Assembly (NCBI RefSeq): GCF_018860855.1 | Contig: NZ_JAHKQE010000022.1 | Span: 1 to 64,000 of the forward strand | Reading direction: 5' to 3' | DNA from: Amphritea atlantica | GTDB taxonomy: Bacteria > Pseudomonadota > Gammaproteobacteria > Pseudomonadales > Balneatricaceae | Length of the DNA stretch: 64,000 nt | In this document: positions 54,637-63,177 of the stretch, piece by piece | Layout: every line of letters begins with the position of its first letter | Numbering within the stretch: the stretch's first letter is position 1 | Translations under genes and position numbers: made by a program | The notes under the pieces: model-generated | Told to the model about the DNA's origin: nothing | The model's input: only the letters and a program-made list of their open reading frames with translations | Databases searched by the model: none

Positions 54637-54662
54637 GCCAACTGATTCAGTTGGCTTTTTTT
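54637..54662 (+). terminator. Intrinsic terminator after tkt
   Basis: GCCAACTG (54637-54644) and CAGTTGGC (54648-54655) form a perfect 8-bp stem with loop ATT, followed by T7 (54656-54662). It lies between the tkt stop and the epd start, suggesting that epd also has its own promoter or depends on readthrough. Confidence 0.92.
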
Positions 54663-54677
54663 GTTTAACGAGGTGAT

Positions 54678-55694
54678 ATGGCTTTCCGGGTTGCAATAAA
54701 CGGCTATGGCCGGATTGGGCAGAGCGTCCTGCGGGCGGTCTATGAGTGCGGCTATCGTGATCAGCTGCAAGTGGTGGCGATCAATGAACTATCGGATATT
54801 GAGACGGTCACTTATCTGACCCGCTATGACACGACACATGGGCGCTTTCCTTTACCGGTGGCGCATAATGGTCGTGATCTATTGATCGATGGTGATGAAA
54901 TCCGAGTGCTGAATCAGGCGGAAGCCGGATCTATGCCGTGGCAGGAGATGGACGTTGATCTGGTACTCGAATGTTCGGGTTCCTTCAGTGACCGTTTAAC
55001 CGCCCAGAAACATCTCGATAGTGGCGCACGGCGGTTGTTGTTTTCTCAGCCGGCGGAAGCCGATGTTGATGCCACCATTATCTATGGCTTTAATCAGCAG
55101 CTGTTAGCGGCCGATCAAACCATTGTGGCGGCGGGCTCCTGTTCCACCAACTGTATTGTGCCAATATTGAATCTGTTGCACCGTGAACTGAATATTATCA
55201 GCGGTGTGACCACGACGATTCATTCGGCGATGAACGATCAGCCGGTGATTGATAGTTATAACCAGACCGATCTGCGTCTGACCCGTAGCGCTATGCAATC
55301 TATTATCCCGGTAAATACCGGCCTGAATCGCGGTATCGACCGTCTGCTGCCAGAACTGGCGGGACGCTTTGAGTCCCTGCATGTACGGGTGCCGACCATC
55401 AATGTGTCGTTGCTGGATATCTCCTTAAACGTGAGCGAGTCGACCTCGGCGGCACAGGTCAATGAGATACTGCGGATGGCGGCCGAAGGTCCTTTACGCG
55501 GATTGCTGGGGTATACCGAAGAGGCCCATGCATCGGTGGATTTCAATCGTGATGCCCGTTCCGGCATTGTCGATGGCACGCAGACTCGCGTTAGCGGTGG
55601 CAAGATGATCAAGCTGATGTGCTGGTTCGATAACGAGTGGGGCTTTGCCAACCGGATGCTCGATGTGGCACAGGGCTGGTTAAACATTAAGTGA
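54678..55694 (+). CDS. epd: Erythrose-4-phosphate dehydrogenase
   Basis: A 338-residue GAPDH-fold enzyme. INGYGRIGQSVLRA binds NAD, catalytic Cys 155 lies in AGSCSTNC and His 182 in IHSAMNDQPVIDSYN; NELSD in the N-terminal part and HSAMNDQ are typical of Epd rather than GAPDH. It makes 4-phosphoerythronate for pyridoxal phosphate synthesis. A GAPDH role is the alternative. The setting (tkt-epd-pgk-fba) supports Epd. Confidence 0.88.
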   Translation: MAFRVAINGYGRIGQSVLRAVYECGYRDQLQVVAINELSDIETVTYLTRYDTTHGRFPLPVAHNGRDLLIDGDEIRVLNQAEAGSMPWQEMDVDLVLECSGSFSDRLTAQKHLDSGARRLLFSQPAEADVDATIIYGFNQQLLAADQTIVAAGSCSTNCIVPILNLLHRELNIISGVTTTIHSAMNDQPVIDSYNQTDLRLTRSAMQSIIPVNTGLNRGIDRLLPELAGRFESLHVRVPTINVSLLDISLNVSESTSAAQVNEILRMAAEGPLRGLLGYTEEAHASVDFNRDARSGIVDGTQTRVSGGKMIKLMCWFDNEWGFANRMLDVAQGWLNIK

Positions 55695-55756
55695 TTGAAG
55701 ACGATAGGCCACAGGCTGTTGTTGTAATTTTTAGTAAATAAGAAGCAGGAATAAAT

Positions 55757-56917
55757 ATGAGCGTATTGAAAATGACCGAGCTGGATCTAAAGGGCAAACG
55801 TGTCCTGATCCGTGAAGATCTCAATGTGCCAGTCAAGGATGGCCAAGTGACCAGTGATGCTCGCATTCGTGCTTCGCTGCCCACCATTAAGCTTGCGCTC
55901 GAAGCGGGTGCCAAGGTGATGCTGATGTCGCATCTGGGTCGTCCGACGGAAGGTGTTTATGATGAAGCAAGTTCGCTAGCGCCGGTAGCTCGTCATCTGG
56001 GAGGCCTGTTAGGTCGCGATGTTCCACTGATTAAAGAGTGGCTCGAAGGCGATTTTGACGTGGTTGAAGGCGATGTCGTATTGCTGGAAAACGTCCGCTT
56101 CAATGTCGGCGAAAAGAAAGATGATGAAACATTGTCTAAAAAAATGGCCGCTCTGTGTGATATCTATGTCATGGATGCCTTTGGTACGGCTCATCGGGCG
56201 CAAGCTTCAACCCATGGGGTTGCTCAGTTTGCGGCAGTTGCCTGTGCGGGGCCATTATTGGCCGGTGAACTGGAAGCCTTAGCGAAAGCGCTAGGTAATC
56301 CAGCACGACCTATGGCCGCGATTGTTGGTGGTTCTAAAGTTTCGACTAAACTAACGGTGCTTGAGTCACTGTCTGAGAAAGTTGATCAGTTGATTGTGGG
56401 TGGTGGTATCGCCAATACCTTCCTTGCTGCCGCCGGTAAGCCGGTCGGTAAGTCACTGTGTGAACATGATCTCGTGCCAACCGCTAAAGCGCTGATGGAA
56501 AAAGTCAATATTCCACTGCCGGTCGATGTTGTTGTGGCCACTGAGTTTGCTGAAACCGCTACCGCCACCGTGAAGCTGGTGGATGATGTGGCTGAAGATG
56601 ACATGATTTTGGATATCGGCCCTCAGTCGGCGGCTAATCTGGCTGAACTGCTGAAAAATGCCGGCACCATTATCTGGAATGGCCCTGTGGGCGTGTTCGA
56701 GTTTGATCAGTTTGGCGAAGGCACTAAAACCCTCGCGCTAGCAATTGCTGAGAACAAAGGGTTCTCTATTGCTGGTGGTGGCGACACGTTAGCTGCTGTG
56801 GATAAGTACAATATCGCTGATCAAGTGTCTTATATCTCGACCGGCGGTGGTGCTTTCCTTGAGTTTGTTGAAGGCAAAGTTTTACCGGCCGTGGCAATGC
56901 TGGAATCCCGCGCATAA
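55757..56917 (+). CDS. pgk: Phosphoglycerate kinase
   Basis: A 386-residue monomeric glycolytic kinase. [11 protein letters not shown] and SHLGRPTEG are the substrate-binding start, NVRFN the Arg loop, [13 protein letters not shown] the next, and the C-terminal nucleotide domain has [18 protein letters not shown] and GGGDTLAAV. Preceded by GCAGGA as ribosome binding site. Confidence 0.97.
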   Translation: MSVLKMTELDLKGKRVLIREDLNVPVKDGQVTSDARIRASLPTIKLALEAGAKVMLMSHLGRPTEGVYDEASSLAPVARHLGGLLGRDVPLIKEWLEGDFDVVEGDVVLLENVRFNVGEKKDDETLSKKMAALCDIYVMDAFGTAHRAQASTHGVAQFAAVACAGPLLAGELEALAKALGNPARPMAAIVGGSKVSTKLTVLESLSEKVDQLIVGGGIANTFLAAAGKPVGKSLCEHDLVPTAKALMEKVNIPLPVDVVVATEFAETATATVKLVDDVAEDDMILDIGPQSAANLAELLKNAGTIIWNGPVGVFEFDQFGEGTKTLALAIAENKGFSIAGGGDTLAAVDKYNIADQVSYISTGGGAFLEFVEGKVLPAVAMLESRA

Positions 56918-57047
56918 TTAAAGCCGAGCGCTTTAATCGTTGTGCAAAGGGATTTAAACAGTTGCAATATATAGTTGAGTAGCTGGCTTTATAGCTGCTT
57001 AAAATAGAATTTATAGCCGCACAGGCTTAATTTAAAAAGGTGAACAT

Positions 57048-58088
57048 ATGGCTCTTATCAGTATGCGTCAGTTGCTGGATCACGCAGCAGAAAACGACTA
57101 CGGTATCCCAGCGTTTAACGTCAACAACCTGGAACAGATGCGCGCTATTATGGAAGCGGCGGACAAAACCAACTCTCCGGTTATTGTTCAGGCATCTGCC
57201 GGCGCACGTAAATACGCAGGGTCTAATTTCCTGCGCCATATGATTCTGGCGGCGATCGCTGAATTCCCACATATCCCGGTTTGTATGCATCAGGATCACG
57301 GCACCACGCCTGCGATCTGTCAGCGTTCTATTGCGATGGGCTTCTCCTCTGTCATGATGGATGGTTCATTGATGGCGGATGGTAAAACACCGTCTGATTA
57401 TGAATATAACGTTGATGTAACCCGTCGTACTGTTGAAATGGCGCACGCTTGCGGTGTTTCTGTAGAGGGTGAGTTGGGTTGCTTGGGTTCTCTTGAAACG
57501 GGACAAGCCGGTGAAGAGGATGGTGTTGGCGCTTCGGGCACCCTGTCCCACGATCAGATGTTGACCGATCCTGATGAAGCGGCTGACTTTGTGGCGAAGA
57601 CTGGCGTTGATGCGCTGGCGATTGCTTGTGGTACTTCTCACGGTGCTTATAAGTTCACCCGCCCACCGACCGGCGATATCCTGGCAATCGATCGTATTAA
57701 GGCGATCCATGACCGTATTCCAGGTACTCATTTGGTAATGCACGGTTCCTCTTCTGTTCCGCAGGAATGGCTGGCGATTATCAATGAGTTCGGCGGTGAG
57801 ATCCCTGAGACTTACGGTGTGCCGGTTGAGCAGATCGTTGAAGGTATTAAGCACGGTGTTCGTAAAGTGAATATCGATACTGACCTGCGTCTGGCGTCTA
57901 CCGGTGCTGTTCGTCGTTTCTTGGCTGAGAACCCATCGGAATTTGATCCACGTAAATTCCTCAAGGTAACGATGGATGCGATGAGTGAAATCTGTATCGC
58001 CCGTTATGAAGCGTTCGGTACTGCGGGCCACGCGGATAAGATCGTGCCTGTTTCTCTGGAAGGTATGGCGGATAAATACGGTTTGTAA
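57048..58088 (+). CDS. fba: Class II fructose-bisphosphate aldolase
   Basis: A 346-residue zinc aldolase of the Calvin-type (class IIB) subgroup. Asp 83 and His 84 in HQDHGT are catalytic and metal residues; [11 protein letters not shown] and the [11 protein letters not shown] segment hold further ligands; [12 protein letters not shown] and [11 protein letters not shown] bind the phosphate. A 130-base AT-rich gap before the gene has AAAAGG as ribosome binding site. It ends at a bidirectional terminator. Confidence 0.96.
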   Translation: MALISMRQLLDHAAENDYGIPAFNVNNLEQMRAIMEAADKTNSPVIVQASAGARKYAGSNFLRHMILAAIAEFPHIPVCMHQDHGTTPAICQRSIAMGFSSVMMDGSLMADGKTPSDYEYNVDVTRRTVEMAHACGVSVEGELGCLGSLETGQAGEEDGVGASGTLSHDQMLTDPDEAADFVAKTGVDALAIACGTSHGAYKFTRPPTGDILAIDRIKAIHDRIPGTHLVMHGSSSVPQEWLAIINEFGGEIPETYGVPVEQIVEGIKHGVRKVNIDTDLRLASTGAVRRFLAENPSEFDPRKFLKVTMDAMSEICIARYEAFGTAGHADKIVPVSLEGMADKYGL

Positions 58089-58105
58089 TAACCGTATTTA
58101 GCGAG

Positions 58106-58143
58106 AAAAACGCTCCCCGGCTTTGGCCGCGGAGCGTTTTTTT
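58106..58143 (+). terminator. Bidirectional terminator between fba and the GST gene
   Basis: AAAAACGCTCC (58106-58116) and GGAGCGTTTTTTT (58131-58143) form the outer stem; CGG/CCG (58118-58120, 58127-58129) extends it. A T7 run ends it rightward and a T5 run leftward. Confidence 0.92.
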
Positions 58144-58157
58144 ATAACAGTCGTTGT

Positions 58158-58799
58158 TTAAACCTCCTCCGCGTCAATCACTTCGCTTTCCTGTTGTGCC
58201 AGAGTCAGCCATTCTTGGCAGGCGGGTAGGGCGAGTATGCGATCGCAGTAGGCTTGCAGTTGTCTGGGCAGCTTCACGCCATAGCCGGTCAGGCGGAAAA
58301 CGACCGGTGCATAAAACGCATCCGCGATGGAAAAATCCCCGTATAAAAACCGCTCTGAATCACTTTGGCTTAGGGCTTCGCTCCATAAAGTACTGATACG
58401 TTGGATATCCTGTTGAACGTCAGCCGCAATAGTAAAGTTATCCACATGGCGGCGACAGTTCATCGGCATAGCGTGGCGCAGCGCCATAAAGCCTGTGTGC
58501 ATTTCAGCACAGCTGCTTCGGGCGTGGGCGCGTCGTGTATGATCGCTTGGCCAGCCTTTATGTTGCAGGTGTCGCTCGCTGATATATTCACAGATTGAGA
58601 GAGAATCCCAGATGGTTGTTCCATTATCTAATAGCACTGGCACTTTGCCTGCTGGATTGTAGGCTTTGATCTGCTCAGCGGAACCGGGGGTAAAGAGAGC
58701 GATGCGGGTGGTATCAAACGCTAGATCAAACTGACGAAGTAACAGCCAAGCGCGTAGTGACCAGCTTGAATAGTTATGATTACCGATAATCAGTTGCAT
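58158..58799 (-). CDS. Glutathione S-transferase family protein
   Basis: A 213-residue GST. The thioredoxin-like N-terminal domain starts LIIGNHNYSSWSLRAW, with the Ser-containing site usual for a subgroup related to YfcF-like enzymes. GKVPVLLDNGTTIWDSLSICEYI is the glutathione-binding segment, followed by the all-helical C-terminal domain. The open frame runs to 58898, but ATG 58799 has AAGGAA seven bases upstream. Divergent from a LysR gene that may control it. Confidence 0.88.
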   Translation of the reverse strand: MQLIIGNHNYSSWSLRAWLLLRQFDLAFDTTRIALFTPGSAEQIKAYNPAGKVPVLLDNGTTIWDSLSICEYISERHLQHKGWPSDHTRRAHARSSCAEMHTGFMALRHAMPMNCRRHVDNFTIAADVQQDIQRISTLWSEALSQSDSERFLYGDFSIADAFYAPVVFRLTGYGVKLPRQLQAYCDRILALPACQEWLTLAQQESEVIDAEEV

Positions 58800-58893
58800 C
58801 TCTAGATTCCTTTTCTCTGTTAAGTCGATTAGTTTAGAGACCAGTCTGGCGTTTAATGTGTGCGCTCTCAAACGAATAAATCTGATAACAGGT

Positions 58894-58908
58894 ATCAATA
58901 CCCTTGAT
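58894..58908. promoter_or_regulatory. LysR-type box at the LysR gene start
   Basis: ATCAA TACCC TTGAT is a perfect dyad fitting the ATC-N9-GAT core of LysR-type sites. It overlaps the first bases of the regulator gene (ATG 58907) and lies about 95 bases upstream of the divergent GST gene. Autoregulation is a possible reading. Confidence 0.35.
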
Positions 58909-59764
58909 GTTAGACAATGAACTGCTTCGCAGCTTTATCGCGGTGGTCGATAGTGGCAGCTTCACTCGGGCTGCAGCTCAACTGTTTCGTACCCAGTCGG
59001 CGGTGAGTATGCAGATGAAACGGTTGGAGGAGCAACTGGATAAAAAGCTGTTCCTAAAAGATGGCCGCGAACTACAACTGAGCGATGATGGCTTAAAACT
59101 GTTGAGTTATGCGCGGCGCATTATGAAGCTGCATGATGAAGCGTTAGGCGTTATGTCATCAACATCCGACTCTTGTCCGCTGATGCTCGGTTGCCCAGAT
59201 GATTATGTCACCGGCGTATTGCCACAGTTGTTGTCGGAAATTCAGCGACAGATTCCCGGTTTGCAGGTACAGGTGCGCACCGGCACATCGGCGCAACTAA
59301 GGGCATTGATTGATAAGGGGGAGTTGGATCTGACAATTCTTACCCGTCGTCCTGAAACCGAGGAAGGTTATCTGTTGCTCCAGGATCAAGGCGTTTGGGT
59401 CGCACCCACGGCGGACTTCATTAAACCGGAGCAGCCGCTTCGGCTCGCGTTGGTGGATGCGGATTGTAAATTTCACAGCACCGCCGTGGATGGTTTGAGC
59501 AAGCAGGGGCGTAATTTTGACGTGATCTGTATTAGTGGCAGTTGTGCATTGTTGATTGAGTTGGTCAGACGGGGTGAAGCGATAACCACGCTGGCGTCTT
59601 GTTGTGTCCCCGCGGATCTGTATCGCCTGCCGGCAGAATTGGGGTTGCCGGAACTGGCAACGGTAGCGGTGGTATTGCAATCGGCCGCTCGGCCACATAA
59701 GGCGTTAGGCGCTGACCGTATTGTCTCACTGGTGGAGCAAACGGCGTTGCGGTTGAGCGTATGA
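58907..59764 (+). CDS. LysR family transcriptional regulator
   Basis: A 285-residue regulator. The winged helix-turn-helix LRSFIAVVDSGSFTRAAAQL, then SAVSMQMKRLEEQLDKKLFL, is standard LysR; the rest is the two-lobed effector domain (PLMLGCPDDYVTGVLPQLL, LDLTILTRRPE). ATG 58907 is chosen over TTG 58904. The probable target is the divergent GST gene. Effector unknown. Confidence 0.88.
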   Translation: MLDNELLRSFIAVVDSGSFTRAAAQLFRTQSAVSMQMKRLEEQLDKKLFLKDGRELQLSDDGLKLLSYARRIMKLHDEALGVMSSTSDSCPLMLGCPDDYVTGVLPQLLSEIQRQIPGLQVQVRTGTSAQLRALIDKGELDLTILTRRPETEEGYLLLQDQGVWVAPTADFIKPEQPLRLALVDADCKFHSTAVDGLSKQGRNFDVICISGSCALLIELVRRGEAITTLASCCVPADLYRLPAELGLPELATVAVVLQSAARPHKALGADRIVSLVEQTALRLSV

Positions 59765-59790
59765 TTCACTGTACCTTGCAAACGCCTAGA

Positions 59791-60030
59791 CTAGCAGCCC
59801 GGTGGGCGCGTTTGAATCCGATCGAGCCGGATGCGTAACTGCTTACCGTTATGATCAGCCGCAATAAGGCACTCTTCGCCTCCGCGGATATCGATGGTAA
59901 TAAAGCGAAGTTTATCCCGTTGCAAGCGACCGTTGTCATCCTGCCAGACCACCTGATCGACCAGTCTGCGCATACAGGCCATTTCAAAGCCATCATGCAG
60001 ATCGCATTGAATCGGTTTGTAATCAGTCAT
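59791..60030 (-). CDS. rof: Rof-like Rho-binding antiterminator
   Basis: A 79-residue protein. MTDYKPIQCDLHDGFEMACM and the LRIRLDRIQT end match the Rof/YaeO family, which binds Rho and lowers Rho-dependent termination. The middle (GGEECLIAADHNG) replaces the usual loop. It lies alone between a LysR gene and a peroxidase gene. Function is inferred from the family. Confidence 0.82.
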   Translation of the reverse strand: MTDYKPIQCDLHDGFEMACMRRLVDQVVWQDDNGRLQRDKLRFITIDIRGGEECLIAADHNGKQLRIRLDRIQTRPPGC

Positions 60031-60129
60031 AGCACCACTCTTATTGTTTCTCTTGTTTTTATAAGGCGGTACACCATAGCAGATAACGCTGGGTAGTTAA
60101 CACTCTCTGCGCACTGTTTTGTGGCAATG

Positions 60130-60147
60130 GGGCCATGATGGTGGCCC
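60130..60147. other. Small hairpin between the peroxidase and rof genes
   Basis: GGGCCA (60130-60135, counting the shared G run) pairs with TGGCCC (60142-60147), with loop TGATGG. It lies downstream of the leftward peroxidase gene and upstream of rof. No T run follows on the leftward strand, so a terminator role is doubtful. Confidence 0.35.
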
Positions 60148-60193
60148 TCATTAGGTGACTTTTGCACTATTGAGCGAGTTGTAGGTCGATTGG

Positions 60194-61342
60194 CTAGTTA
60201 AGCAGGGCTTCGTAGCGCTTATCGGTGAGGGTTTTCATAAAGGCAACCAGTGCGTCGATCCGCTGATCGGTCAGTGCAGGGCCACTTTCGAGTTCCTTAA
60301 GGGATATATTCTGGTCAACTTCGGGGGCTTGCCACGTTTCTCCGGTTTCGGGGTTGATCTGTCGGGCGCGGCTACGGCTATTGTACTTGTTGTAAAACAG
60401 CACCACGGTACGCAGATCTTTAAACACGCCGTTATGCATATAGGGGCCCGTGACGGCCACATTGCGCAGGGTTGGCACTTTAAATTTACCCGCTTGGGCG
60501 GGGTCTGAAACTGCAGGGTTGTCTAATAAACCGCGGTCGATGTATTCGGGGCTGACGCCATTGACTGCTCTAGCAACGCTGTTAACCGGTACACCGATAT
60601 TGTGATATTCATAATTACTGAAGGTTTCGCCTTTGGCCCGTGGGCTGGCTTTTAGCTGATGGCACTGATTACAGTTCGTAAACTGCTGCGAGAAGAACAG
60701 GGTACGGCCTAGCTCCTCCTCTGGGCTGAGTTGGTATTCGCCGCGTAAGAAACGATCATATTTAGAATCGAATGGGGCAAACTCTTCGGTGCGTTCAAAC
60801 GCCGCAATACTGTCGGTCATCGCCTTGTAAGCTTGATCCGGCTGGGCAAAGATATCAGCGCCATAAAGTGCTGTGAAATTCTTCCGGTAGAGTGGCATTT
60901 CCTGTAATCGCGCCATCAATGCTGCGGTTGACGGCATACCCATCTCAATGGGGTTGGTGGGCGGACCGCCCGCTTGCTCTTGTAGATCTTTGGCGCGGCC
61001 ATCATGAAATTGCCCACCCTTATAAACCCCTTCGTCGGTGAGCTGAAAGTCGGGGCTGAACATTGCATAACTTGCAGTGGGTGCGTTTCGATCACCTAAT
61101 GAATGACCATCATCACCTAAGGAGACAGCACCCTGAGCAGCATTGTTTCGGGGATCAGCAAAGCCTGCTTGGGGGGCGTGACAGCTGGCACAGCTTTCGC
61201 TGCGGTTGGCCGACAAACGGGTATCAAAAAAAAGTTGTTGGCCAAGCTGAGCTTTATTTAACAGCGGTTGCTCAGTGTCGGCAGCTATAAAACCTGTGCT
61301 TAGCAAGGCCGTTAGGCTAAGAAGGTAGACAAAATATTTCAT
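60194..61342 (-). CDS. Di-haem cytochrome c peroxidase family protein
   Basis: A 382-residue periplasmic protein with a signal peptide (LLSLTALLSTGFIAA) and two c-type haem sites: CASCH (51-55) and CNQCH (224-228). GLGARVE-type loops are replaced by FADPRNNAAQG and MHNGVFKDLRTVV, where Met and His near the C-terminal haem are visible. It resembles CcpA/MauG-like peroxidases that reduce hydrogen peroxide or oxidise proteins. A Fur-box-like dyad sits 7 bases upstream of its ATG, and no ribosome binding site is evident there. It is oriented toward rof. Confidence 0.9.
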   Translation of the reverse strand: MKYFVYLLSLTALLSTGFIAADTEQPLLNKAQLGQQLFFDTRLSANRSESCASCHAPQAGFADPRNNAAQGAVSLGDDGHSLGDRNAPTASYAMFSPDFQLTDEGVYKGGQFHDGRAKDLQEQAGGPPTNPIEMGMPSTAALMARLQEMPLYRKNFTALYGADIFAQPDQAYKAMTDSIAAFERTEEFAPFDSKYDRFLRGEYQLSPEEELGRTLFFSQQFTNCNQCHQLKASPRAKGETFSNYEYHNIGVPVNSVARAVNGVSPEYIDRGLLDNPAVSDPAQAGKFKVPTLRNVAVTGPYMHNGVFKDLRTVVLFYNKYNSRSRARQINPETGETWQAPEVDQNISLKELESGPALTDQRIDALVAFMKTLTDKRYEALLN

Positions 61343-61348
61343 ATTAAA

Positions 61349-61375
61349 TGCAAATGATAGTGAATCGTATTTGCA
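61349..61375 (-). promoter_or_regulatory. Fur-box-like dyad at the peroxidase start
   Basis: TGCAAAT (61349-61355) and ATTTGCA (61369-61375) form perfect 7-bp arms over a 13-base AT-rich core (GATAGTGAATCGT), resembling the AAATGATA-centred Fur boxes of marine gammaproteobacteria. It begins 7 bases upstream of the peroxidase ATG, so it would occlude both promoter and start site. Iron regulation is inferred. Confidence 0.55.
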
Positions 61376-61469
61376 ATATTATCAGAATCGAGAGGTGTTA
61401 CGGGAACTTTTTCAGCCGGATCATCCCATTAATTGATCTGAGCCGGCCTAATGCTGTTGCTTGAGCCCT

Positions 61470-62273
61470 TTAGTTATTCACTAGCTCGCCGGATAGCTGA
61501 AGCGGAGCAGAAGGTTCACTGACAATTTTCATGGTGGGCCATTCGAGTAACTGCAGTTTACCGCTGTCGGTTTCGACCAGTGCGGTGCAGTGCTCAACCC
61601 AGTCACCATCGTTGCAATACAGCGCCCCTTTACGGTGGCTAAATCCCGCTTGATGAATATGGCCGCCAATATAACCATCCAGCGATTGCCGTCGGGCTTC
61701 GGTGCAGGCGGCATCCTGGAAGTGTTCGATATAGCGTTGGGCGCTGCTAAAGCGCTGTTTAATCATCGCCGCCAGCGAACGGTAGGGCATCTTCAGCCAT
61801 TGACGTACTCGGTTATAGCTGCGGTTTAACCAGAGCAGCAACTGATGTCCATGATCACCCAGCAGTAGCATCAATGGATGAATACGTACATGACCATCAA
61901 ACTCATCCCCATGGGAAACTAAAAATCGGCGGCCATCGCGGGTTTTATGAATCGCTTTACGGCGGATCTGCAGTTTACCCAGCTTTAAACCACATATTTT
62001 ACGCAAGGGTGCATCATGGTTGCCGGGGATATAGATAATCTCACAGCCCTCTCTGGCCATCTGCCAGAACTGCCCAATCAGCAACTGCTGATCCTGCGGT
62101 AGAACGGCTTTGTGGCGCATAGCGGCTAAATCAATAATATCCCCTACAAGATAGAGTTTTTTCGGGGCAAGTTTGGTTAAGGCTTCACTTAATAGTTTAG
62201 CCTGGCAGTCCGGTGTTCCCAGATGAATATCTGAGATAAACATGGTGTGGATATTCTGCATATCACTGTCCAT
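61470..62273 (-). CDS. LpxH-like metallophosphoesterase
   Basis: A 267-residue calcineurin-fold phosphoesterase of the UDP-2,3-diacylglucosamine diphosphatase group. Metal motifs read ISDIHLG (Asp 15, His 17), VGDIIDL (Asp 45, Asp 48), PGNHDAP (85-87), SHGDEF (His 121) and GGHIHQAG. It is longer than E. coli LpxH (240), and many such homologues near other genes are not the lipid A enzyme, so activity on UDP-diacylglucosamine is possible but unproven. The frame extends to a TTG at 62276; ATG 62273 or 62261 are the likely starts. Its stop is followed by a small GC-rich dyad without a T run. Confidence 0.8.
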   Translation of the reverse strand: MDSDMQNIHTMFISDIHLGTPDCQAKLLSEALTKLAPKKLYLVGDIIDLAAMRHKAVLPQDQQLLIGQFWQMAREGCEIIYIPGNHDAPLRKICGLKLGKLQIRRKAIHKTRDGRRFLVSHGDEFDGHVRIHPLMLLLGDHGHQLLLWLNRSYNRVRQWLKMPYRSLAAMIKQRFSSAQRYIEHFQDAACTEARRQSLDGYIGGHIHQAGFSHRKGALYCNDGDWVEHCTALVETDSGKLQLLEWPTMKIVSEPSAPLQLSGELVNN

Positions 62274-62419
62274 CAATCAGTTTGGGGGCAGTATGGCGGC
62301 TAAAAATGACAATGTGCCTTACAAAAGATGAACAGATGGTGACAGTGGCGAGCGATGGTTGTCGCGAATCGAGTCATTGTCGGCTATGTGGCTAAGCGAT
62401 TTTTTGTTATTGCTAGGCT

Positions 62420-62462
62420 TCAAAAAATATGGCGCCGCCTGTGATGAGCTTCAAAGGCGGCG
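62420..62462 (-). terminator. Terminator of the AhpD-like gene
   Basis: CGCCGCCT (62433-62440) and AGGCGGCG (62455-62462) make a perfect 8-bp stem with a 14-base loop. On the leftward strand it is followed by CCATATTTTTTG, a T run. It lies 25 bases past the AhpD-like stop (62487). Confidence 0.75.
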
Positions 62463-62486
62463 GTAAAGCGCTAATGACTTGCTAGG

Positions 62487-63071
62487 TTAGCTGCGAGGGA
62501 CGCGGGCAAGGGTATAAAATTCGTTGTTTGCCTGCATGTTGGTGACAATCGCTATCCGGTTTGAAAGGCCGAAAAAGGCGGTGATGCCGGCGATGTCGAG
62601 AATATCGTCATCATCATAGCCATGGGTTTTTAGCTGTGCGTAATCATCTTCTGCTACATCTTCCGGTGTGCGTGAGAGTTTAATGGCAAAGGCGAGCATC
62701 GCTTTCTGTTTATCGGTTAGTGGCGCATGCCGATAATTGATCGCTATCTGGTCGGCCAGTAGTGGCTCTTTGGAAAACACGCGCAGCAGTGCACCGTGGG
62801 CAATAACGCAATATTGGCACCCATTGAGTGCGCTGGTGGCAACGATAATCATCTCTTTTTCCGCCGCGCTGAGGGTGCTGCCTTCCCGAGCCATCACGGC
62901 ATCATGGTAGGCAAAAAACGCGCGAAACTCATCAGGCCGATACGTTAGCGTCAGGAATACGTTAGGGATAAAGCCCGCTTTTTCTTGTACGGCCAAAATT
63001 CTGTCGCGGATATCGGCAGGTAGATCGGGCAGCGTTTTAATAGGGTAGCGACTGATCGGTTGTTGATTCAT
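62487..63071 (-). CDS. Peroxidase-related AhpD-like protein (carboxymuconolactone decarboxylase fold)
   Basis: A 194-residue protein. The redox site is CQYC (Cys 85, Cys 88) with His 92 in VIAHGA, as in AhpD-like enzymes. It matches the uncharacterised peroxidase-related group. PNVFLTLTYRPDEF near the N-terminus and a NIAGITAFFGLSNRIA-type end are family traits. Reductant and substrate are unknown. Divergent from the GlxA-type regulator gene. Confidence 0.82.
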   Translation of the reverse strand: MNQQPISRYPIKTLPDLPADIRDRILAVQEKAGFIPNVFLTLTYRPDEFRAFFAYHDAVMAREGSTLSAAEKEMIIVATSALNGCQYCVIAHGALLRVFSKEPLLADQIAINYRHAPLTDKQKAMLAFAIKLSRTPEDVAEDDYAQLKTHGYDDDDILDIAGITAFFGLSNRIAIVTNMQANNEFYTLARVPRS

Positions 63072-63177
63072 TATTTTTATATCTCTCTATCTGGTGCAAA
63101 TGATAGATCTAGGTTACGCTGGAAAAACGATCAAATTAAGACACTAGTTCGCCAATTAACGAGCAAATCAGGTCATT

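Noticed and set aside
57366-58031. A 221-codon leftward open frame inside fba
   Set aside because: It is antisense to a strongly conserved aldolase; its peptide is rich in Arg, Thr and His as expected for a shadow frame and matches no family.
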